Source of the DNA: Hofstenia miamia
Lineage: Eukaryota > Xenacoelomorpha > Acoela
Reading direction: 5' to 3'
Length of the DNA: 64,000 nt
Assembly (NCBI GenBank): GCA_004352715.1
Contig: SCFE01000054.1
Location: 1,632,653 to 1,696,652, forward strand
Positions 57,661 through 64,000 of the stretch are shown one piece after another. The notes below the pieces were generated by a model, which saw only the letters and a list, made by a program, of their open reading frames with translations, did no database searches and had not been told where the DNA came from. The translations under genes were made by a program, and so were the position numbers. Position 1 is the stretch's first letter; each line of letters begins with the position of its first letter.

Positions 57661-58821
57661 TGGATGGCACACAGTGTGAACTCATGTGCCTTGCAGGCTT
57701 ATTGCAGTTTCGTTTTGAACATTTCTGAAATCCATTGATCCCCACTCCAATGTTGATACGTCATCACAGTATTGATGACATCAAATTTCCGAACACTGCA
57801 AAATAACAGTGCTGATATAAAAAATCTTAGTTGAGAATTTCGTTTTAAAATCATAATCCAATCCAGCGTTAGATAGGGGAAGGGGATTTCCCAGGCCAGG
57901 TCGAATACTATTAAGTAAATTGTGTGAATTTTGGTTAAATTCGTCTGCTATTTGTAGGTTCGGCCATTTTTCATTTTATGTAAATCATCAGACAAATAAT
58001 CTTGAACATTAGTTATTCTAAGGTAGGTAAGACTTAAATTCGACATCAAGATTTCTAATATAGTTATAAAATATTTCTGAAGTCACTGTACATCTCTAAA
58101 TTGTTAAGTTGTAGCATTGGGTTTTTAATAAAAACAAAGTAAGCCCAGGTTAAGATATTTTAAATTATGGGAGAGTTACAATTGTTTCACTTATTATAAT
58201 AAACCATTTTTTAAGAATTTTGATGTTTGAATGCTATTCTATAGTAGTATTTATTCTTTTAATATAAATGGAGATAATGATGTTGGATTATAGAAACGAA
58301 AGTTGCGCATATGGTTAGGTCGCGATGCCCTTTAACATCTGTTTCCTTTAATTTACACATGGCAAATTAGTAATACACTGAATAATAATTGTTTTGGTAT
58401 TGACACTACCTTTTCTTATTATATGAATCCCTAAGATTATCTCAAGGGAGATCTCTTTTGTTACATAGTGTTTTTAGCAAGTATGTATTTCTGTTTATGA
58501 CAAGATCTGTTTTTCTAACTTAACTTATAAAAATGCTTCTATATATTTACGAATTGAATTCAAGCTTAACTTCTTGAGCTTGATTCCGATATATTACTGA
58601 AGGAATAGTTAGATTGTTTTTTTAAAAAAATGAAATCCTTCCTTAGAAATTCACTAAAACCAAATATTACATTTAAAAATCTAACTAATTTTTGCAACTA
58701 TCTATTGATTTTGATTCTTAGATTGAAAATTCTGTAATCCTAAGCTAATCTCATGTGTTCTAAAGTACATCAAGTGAATTTTTTGAAAGTTACCTTGGTA
58801 TATTTTATAATTTTAATTTAG

Positions 58822-58944
58822 GTATTGGGGTAAGACATTTCCAATTTGCGATGTCAACGTTTGTGAAATCATAAATACCTTGAGATCACAGGTTAAAGAT
58901 GATGGCTATGAAGATATCAGTAGTTTAATGGATGTCTCCAACAT
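58822..58944 (+). CDS. RasGRP-like gene, RasGEF-N domain exon
   Basis: Acceptor ttttaatttag (AG 58820-58821), donor consensus GTAAGT at 58945. Joined in phase to the previous exon it reads R-YWGKTFPICDVNVCEIINTL, then RSQVKDDGYEDISSLMDVSN. RasGRP proteins have here R-Y-W-I-x-x-F-P, a helix, and then S-L-I-D-I-x-x-x. The match in order and spacing is good. The exon ends with two bases (AT) of a split codon. Confidence 0.75.
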
Positions 58945-59608
58945 GTAAGTTTATGCACAATAGATATTAAATTGAAACCTTTAATTTCAAATATCTTCTA
59001 ACAAATGGATGGGCAGTGCTATTTGAAATATTTCCACCACGTTTTTTACTACATTAAAACCTATTATTTTTGACATGAAACTAATTTCCTTGAATTGGTT
59101 TTACTACGAATTTGACATCCTTGTTTTTGTCTTCCCTATGAAAGACTAATCTATTTTTATCAATAAAATTTATTTATGCCCTAAACGTCCTCAAAATTCG
59201 TATGTAATAGTCGTGTATGTTTCAAAGTTTTGGAATTGCTACGAAATTTGGTGAAATATGTTTTCCATGCATTGGCTAGGAAGGATATATTGCCATGTTA
59301 ACACTTATTTTAATTTTTCAATAGCTTTTAATTAATAAATTTGCTATACGGGGATTACAAGTTTCCTTAATCATTGATCAAAGCTTAATTAAGAGTGGAC
59401 TACACTTAATTTTCTGCTAAGAAAATCTTTGTCAGCCCTTTTCAAAAATATCAAAAATTTAAAGGATGTTACCAAGTTAGCTTATAAGTAACATATTTAT
59501 TCATGATGTGCTTTATATGTAAAGTCAATTCGTCTGCTAAATTATTCTTTATTCTCTTTACATTTTTATATTTGTTTAATAACCCATTTTTTCCCAACCA
59601 TTTCATAG

Positions 59609-59619
59609 GAGCTGGTTCT
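59609..59619 (+). CDS. Candidate 11-nt microexon of the RasGRP-like gene
   Basis: The sequence gagctggttct lies between a pyrimidine-rich acceptor (ttttttcccaaccatttcatag) and a perfect donor GTAAGT. After the split codon AT of the preceding exon it gives M-S-W-F plus one base, placing a Trp just after the LMDVSN block, where RasGRP proteins have a conserved Trp (for example S-Y-D-W or T-Y-K-W). No downstream exon was found to test the phase. Confidence 0.3.
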
Positions 59620-59797
59620 GTAAGTTTAGGTAATTAAAACGTTCTACTAAAATTTGAATTTATTTAGAAATCATTATATCTTTCAGATACTTTATATATT
59701 TAATAAATTCAAATATAATATTAGAAACTATTAAAAGTTAATCGTGGGTCCGAGTATTTGGACCTGACTTAATTAGTCTCATAAGGTTCTTAAATTT

Positions 59798-59899
59798 ATC
59801 TAATCCGAAGCACCAAATTAATTTATCTGATCGAAGCACCAAATTAATTTATCTGATCCGAAGCACCAAATTAATTTATCTGATCCGAAGCACCAAATT
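59798..59899. repeat. Four tandem copies of a 27-bp unit
   Basis: atctgatccgaagcaccaaa + ttaattt repeats at 59798, 59825 (one base short), 59851 and 59878 (diverging at its end). The flanks gggtccgagtatttggacc and ggttggatctacgtaatccg are GC-richer and may be part of one MITE-like element. Confidence 0.9.
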
Positions 59900-59975
59900 T
59901 CATTTTGGTTGGATCTACGTAATCCGCAATTTCGTTATTTTCAGATTTAATGTGGCATTTTTTGTTGAACTGTGA

Positions 59976-60173
59976 ATGTGTAATAGAGTCAGTGGACCAA
60001 TTCCTCTTCTATGCTATGTAATGTGCCTAGCTGATCTGCACAAAATAATTGAATTCGTTGACACAACTAATTTTACGAATGATGAAAACATCAGACAAAC
60101 AATCCTCCCAGAAGACAATGAAAAAGTACTAATAAACATAACGCTTGAGAAATGGAGAATTTTATCAAACTGA
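59976..60173 (+). CDS. ORF with weak likeness to the end of a RasGEF catalytic domain
   Basis: 65 codons, ATG 59976 to TGA. IPLLCYVMCLADLHKIIEF resembles the RasGEF block I-P-x-L-G-x-x-L-x-D-L-x-x-x-x-E. EKVLINITLEKWRIL resembles the following x-x-x-I-N-x-x-K-x-x-x-L. The family's catalytic core before this is absent from the 360 bases between here and the preceding exon, so it cannot simply be the next exon of an intact RasGRP gene. It may be a relic of a partial gene, a misassembled exon, or chance. Confidence 0.25.
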   Translation: MCNRVSGPIPLLCYVMCLADLHKIIEFVDTTNFTNDENIRQTILPEDNEKVLINITLEKWRILSN

Positions 60174-61435
60174 AGGTTACACATGAAAAAGATCTACAGT
60201 TGATAGTTATTTGAAATTCTATGATTTTTTTGAATTTATCAACTATTACTAATACACATGTTTAAGAACAACAATTTTGAAAAAATATTATTGTGGTATT
60301 TTTATGTAGAATCTATATTATATGCATTCTGTGATAAATTGTCTGTCATAACTAGGGCCACTTCAAATGTCAATATGGTTTAAAAAAGTCAGAATAGTTG
60401 CATTTTTGGAATAAAGTCAAGATTTTTCCTTCTTAGAAATTTTACTTAGTTTGAAGGCTTTTAGTTCAATAATACAATTATATTTGTATGCTCGGCTCTG
60501 TTTGGTTATTAGCCTCATGGAAAAAGTAGAATCTTTAAAATATGCAGGCATAAAATGACATCCAAAATTTTGCTTTTAAAGAAGAATGATGTGATCTTCA
60601 GGCTGCATCACGAGTTAAATTTCGCGAATGGGACATCCTAAGCTGCAAAAGAGGTGGCATTTGCTCTGCAGTTATTGTCAAATCCAATCATGTACGGCCA
60701 CAACATGCTCTGTTAAGAGAAGCTTCTGTTTGAAAGTTTGCCAAAGTACTTTGTTTTTCACCTTAATCATTTTAATGTTTGATAACATTTATTTTCTCAA
60801 ACTCCATTGGCTGTTTTCTTATTAAGTCAAAACAAAGTTAAAGTCTTGAATTGGTTAGATAAAAAATGGGGCAGTCTTAGGTCAAAATTAGGTCGTCCTA
60901 TACATAACACATTTTTCATTCTATTTGAAAAATTATTTATCTACGAGCCTTTGATTTCATTATTTCAAATTTTTTACTAACATTGGTTCACATAAGTTTA
61001 TGTGCTGATCAAAAAACAGAATTCATTATAAATATTTATAAATTGTTTTTTAAATATGTCATTGATCAAATACCTGAGGCTATAATAGTTGCTGGATTTT
61101 CATAACAAAATATAATATTCAAATGTTTCCCAAATTTAATATTCATTGGCAGACATTTCGTCGTCAATTATCATATTCTACTACGCTTTATGGATTTACT
61201 TAAATATATCACATTTACGTTCTAGTGTGTACATGCACATGTTAGGGTATCCCAAAAATTAAATGTTTTATAATTATGCTGTAACTTGCTGAGGTTTTTA
61301 CTCTAAGATCAAAAATAACCTCTTGAAATTATTTTTTGAAATTGGTTAGTGCTTGACCCCTTGTAGACGTGAGTATTTAAAATGGTCATAATTTCATGAT
61401 CGTTTTCAAGATGATAAGCAGAATTCACACTTCTA
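60174..61435. other. AT-rich DNA, nothing recognised
   Basis: The frame 60628-60825 is Cys- and His-containing but short, with no recognised domain. No RasGRP continuation was found. Confidence 0.45.
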
Positions 61436-61860
61436 TTTTTAAGGAAGATGTACTAAGTGGATATCCAAAATTTCTGATTATAAACATAGACTTATTGCTC
61501 TAATTTTGCTTCCAATATCTCTTTTGTTTCAATAAAAAGATATGGTGATGTTTAATGCATTACTACATGACATTTATGATTTTGATATCTTTCGTAACAT
61601 TTCATTTTATGTACTATTGCGATCTAATCTTCGATCAAGTTCCGTTACTTTATTTCAAATATCAAAACTTAAGAAAACAAAGATTTGCCGATCATATTTT
61701 AATATCGTGTTACGAGACTTGCACACAGATACCTGTTTTAATGCGTCATGTGCTAATCTTCTGATTATGATATTTCATATACATGTAAAAAATTTCTTCT
61801 TCTTTTAACTTTTACTATTTTTGTTATTCGGTTTTATTATTATTATATACATTCAAGTCA
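61436..61860 (+). pseudogene. LINE 3' fragment (copy 2 of 52.3-53.0 kb)
   Basis: Begins ttaaggaagatgtactaag, as at 52576, and follows the same sequence with substitutions: HDIYDFDIFRNISFYVLLRS and SSSVTLFQISKLKKTK. It has a 12-bp insertion (cgatctaatctt region) relative to copy 1. It ends near a (TTA)n run at about 61836. It adds weight to both being one LINE family. Confidence 0.7.
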
Positions 61861-62162
61861 TTGTTGACAAGCATTCCTTTGTTCAATTTACTAACAGTTT
61901 CTGTTCAAAATAACTTCATAATTATTCAAATAGAGTAATTAGTACGCAAAGTCTAAAAAGTACGTTATATTCAGTGCCTAGTAACGCACTAGTTATAATA
62001 TTACTAAATTTACGATAGTTATTTGCTGTGGCCTCTTTTGTCAATAAGAAATGCCTGAATTAGTGACGGCAAGGATTTCACCAAAGCTCTACAATAATCA
62101 GCAATTATCTCAGGTACTCATGTCTGTTTAATTTTTCAAACAAATCACGATGGGACGACTGG
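61861..62162. other. Spacer, nothing recognised
   Basis: AT-rich; possibly the 3' end of the Tc1-like element that follows, but no terminal repeat could be fixed. Confidence 0.4.
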
Positions 62163-63145
62163 TTAGGATGGGTAATCTTTTGTTTGAGAACAGCCCAAGC
62201 CGTTTTCAATCAGGTTGAGATCTTGAGAACTGTTAGGCCATCCCTCGAGCAGCGCGTAATTTTCTCCTCTCGACGAAGCTAAGTNNNNNNNNNNNNNNNN
62301 NNNGTAATCTTTTGTTTGAGAACAGCCCAAGCCGTTTTCAATCAGGTTGAGATCTTGAGAACTGTTAGGCCATCCCTCGAGCAGCGCGTAATTTTCTCCT
62401 CTCGACGAAGCTAAGTCTTCACGCAATTTGCAGTGTGCACCGGTGGATTGTCTTAATGTATAACGCAGCAATGTCTGATCGGCATAAGTACTGGCAGGAT
62501 TTCAACAAATATTTTGATCACTTTAGCAGCTTTGATTTTTATATTCTTAGGCATAATACACAAGTCGCCGCAATACATCCACAAACCATGCCAGTAGGCG
62601 ACTGCTTTATTTTGGGCACATTGTAACGGGAGAGAAAGCGCAACCTTGGCGGTCTTTGAACATATTTGTTGAAGTTCTAGCACTGTTTGATAGAAGGCTC
62701 ATGAAAAATCATTACTTTTTTCCAATCAGCGGCTGTGCAATTCACAATTCTGGTATCTACGACGAATATACTCCTGTTTTAAAGCCTTGGTATTGCGGTA
62801 AGCTTTCAGATCGAATGCATTATGCAATCGGTGATAAATTGTTATTCAACTTTCTTGCACTTTATCTGGCAGTCGGGAGGATGATACTTTGGCATCAGTA
62901 ACAGCTATGTGTCGAACCATATTGTCTTGCGATGGTAATTCAATGTCTTCCACCTCCATTGTGGTCATTCTTGAATGAGCTTGTTTTCTGATGACACATT
63001 AAGCATTGCTGTATTGTAGATTGATTGACACGAAATTCCTTTGCAATTTCTGCAAGATTAAGTCCTTGTTCTCGTAAGCAACGGCTTGAGCAGAATTAAT
63101 TTCTGAGAAATCGTCAAATTCATTATATTAGCAACTCTAAAAATG
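62163..63145 (-). pseudogene. Tc1-like transposase pseudogene
   Basis: Minus strand, frame broken many times. Order of blocks: an N-terminal helix-turn-helix near 63050 (EQGLNLAEIAKEFRVNQSTI), RHIAVTDAKVSSSRL, DWKKVMIFHEPSI (family D-W-K-K-V-x-F-S-D-E, so the first catalytic Asp is lost), RPPRLRFLSRYNVPKIKQ, MVCGCIAA, DNPPVHTANCVKT (second Asp region), and WPNSSQDLNLIENGLG (family W-P-x-x-S-P-D-L-N-P-I-E-N, catalytic Glu). It contains a 19-N gap (62285-62303) with the same 113 bases on each side (62172-62284 and 62304-62416), most likely an assembly artefact. No intact ORF. Confidence 0.8.
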
Positions 63146-64000
63146 ATTCTGATTGGTTCCTACCTAAATAATCTCATATATAATACGCACAAGACACTCC
63201 ATTCTGAAAAATGTAGGTCAAAATCAACTATGCAGATTTTTCGGTCACGATTGTAAGTAATGTTAAGTTATAGTTAAGTTATAGTGTTGTCTCAATACAT
63301 ATACTAAAATTCTAGTTTATAGTAAACGTACATACCTGCTAGGAAACTGTTGATTTATTTAATTCCACTTATGATAGTGATAGGCCTTTGATCTTAGACA
63401 AGAGCCACGATACGAATCCTGACTTTGTCTTAGTTTGAGAGACGAATCGACTGCAATTTTGAAAGACCTACTAACCGAACCTTACAATGTCCAATTATAC
63501 CTAAGATAAAACAATGCTAAAAATAATGTTAATGAGTACATCATTGCAAGTCCTTATGCACATCCATACAATATTTTTCAATGATAAAAAGGTGCTCAGA
63601 ATCAACCACAATATTAGCCAAACAGCACATAAAGTAGAGACCAGCTATTAACAACCTGTATTGTTAGATTTAATTCAATATATTAACTGATTTCAATAAT
63701 TTCTTTTGTTATTCTTCATAATGTTGTAATTACAGTATAAAAAATGTATTTTATTGTAGAAAATATCATTTTTCAGCAAGCAGTGAGAAAATGAGATATT
63801 ACTATTTTTTTGAGCCATTAATTAAACATGTCAGTTACCTAGATCTCACTTCTAGGGTGTCAAGCATTAATCAATTTCAGAAATGAAATTCAGTGTTATT
63901 TTTTAACCAAAAGTAAAAACTTCACCAATTTAAAGCAGAATTTGAAAGCATTTGATTGTTTTTGGGACACCCTGAATATACTATTTCTAATTTGGGATTA
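63146..64000. other. AT-rich DNA at the window end
   Basis: 63190-63240 could contain the outer end of the Tc1-like element (cattctgaaaaatgtaggtc), but no matching repeat was found at the other side. Nothing else recognised. Confidence 0.4.

Larger units (their letters stand above)
51819..58821 (+). other. ~7-kb intron of the RasGRP-like gene
   Basis: Inferred from in-phase exon joining. Contains a LINE tail, a hAT-like MITE, a mariner fragment and AT-rich DNA. Stretches 52992-54143 and 54538-57249 show no recognisable gene; frames there (for example 53224-53451, 53700-53891, 55981-56217, 56833-57036) are AT-driven or unrecognised. Confidence 0.6.

Overview
This is a 64 kb piece of an animal nuclear genome, almost certainly an invertebrate. 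It is AT-rich, full of (TA)n microsatellites, interrupted by assembly gaps (two of exactly 1000 N), and most of it is intron or intergenic DNA packed with transposon remains. No bacterial-style gene arrays, operons, rRNA genes, CRISPR arrays or convincing tRNA genes were seen. The animal assignment rests on exons of a RasGRP-type Ras exchange factor and of a DEG/ENaC-type ion channel, on introns of 7 to 22 kb, and on the transposon families (CR1-like and R4/Dong-like LINEs, Tc1/mariner, hAT-like and piggyBac-like MITEs).

Layout. 1-4.3 kb: a broken CR1-like LINE with an SGNH-hydrolase-like ORF1, a 2A-like motif at the start of ORF2, an APE endonuclease and a reverse transcriptase (RT). 4.7-6.1 kb, minus strand: two probable exons of a DEG/ENaC channel. 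6-29 kb: AT-rich non-coding DNA holding an R4-like LINE fossil (8.3 kb), RT scraps (9.8, 13.1 and 20.3 kb), a MITE whose interior has been amplified into four 106-bp repeats (11.4-12.0 kb), an 84-bp piggyBac-like MITE (13.3 kb) and several terminal-inverted-repeat (TIR) elements.

29.5-59.6 kb, plus strand: three exons, and possibly an 11-nt microexon, of a RasGRP-like gene. Exons at 29461-29604, 51599-51818 and 58822-58944 join in phase across introns of about 22 kb and 7 kb and give the RasGEF N-terminal domain. The 22-kb intron holds a Tc1-like pseudogene, LINE tails, a solo-LTR candidate, a 24-bp minisatellite and, antisense to the gene, an apparently full-length R4/Dong-like LINE (42435-45982) with an intact ORF of about 1085 codons. 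That LINE sits inside a (TTA)n tract that looks like the 3' tail of an older LINE. Its first 80 bases resemble a tRNA A box followed by the internal promoter of 5S rRNA, the most unusual feature seen here.

60-64 kb: a weak RasGEF-like ORF, a second copy of a LINE tail also present at 52.5 kb, and a decayed Tc1-like transposase on the minus strand. Several gaps are flanked by duplicated sequence. The 4-kb contig between the two 1000-N gaps carries both arms of the locus at 16.3-16.6 kb, so its placement is doubtful. All identifications were made by eye from translated sequence and remembered family patterns; no database search was run.
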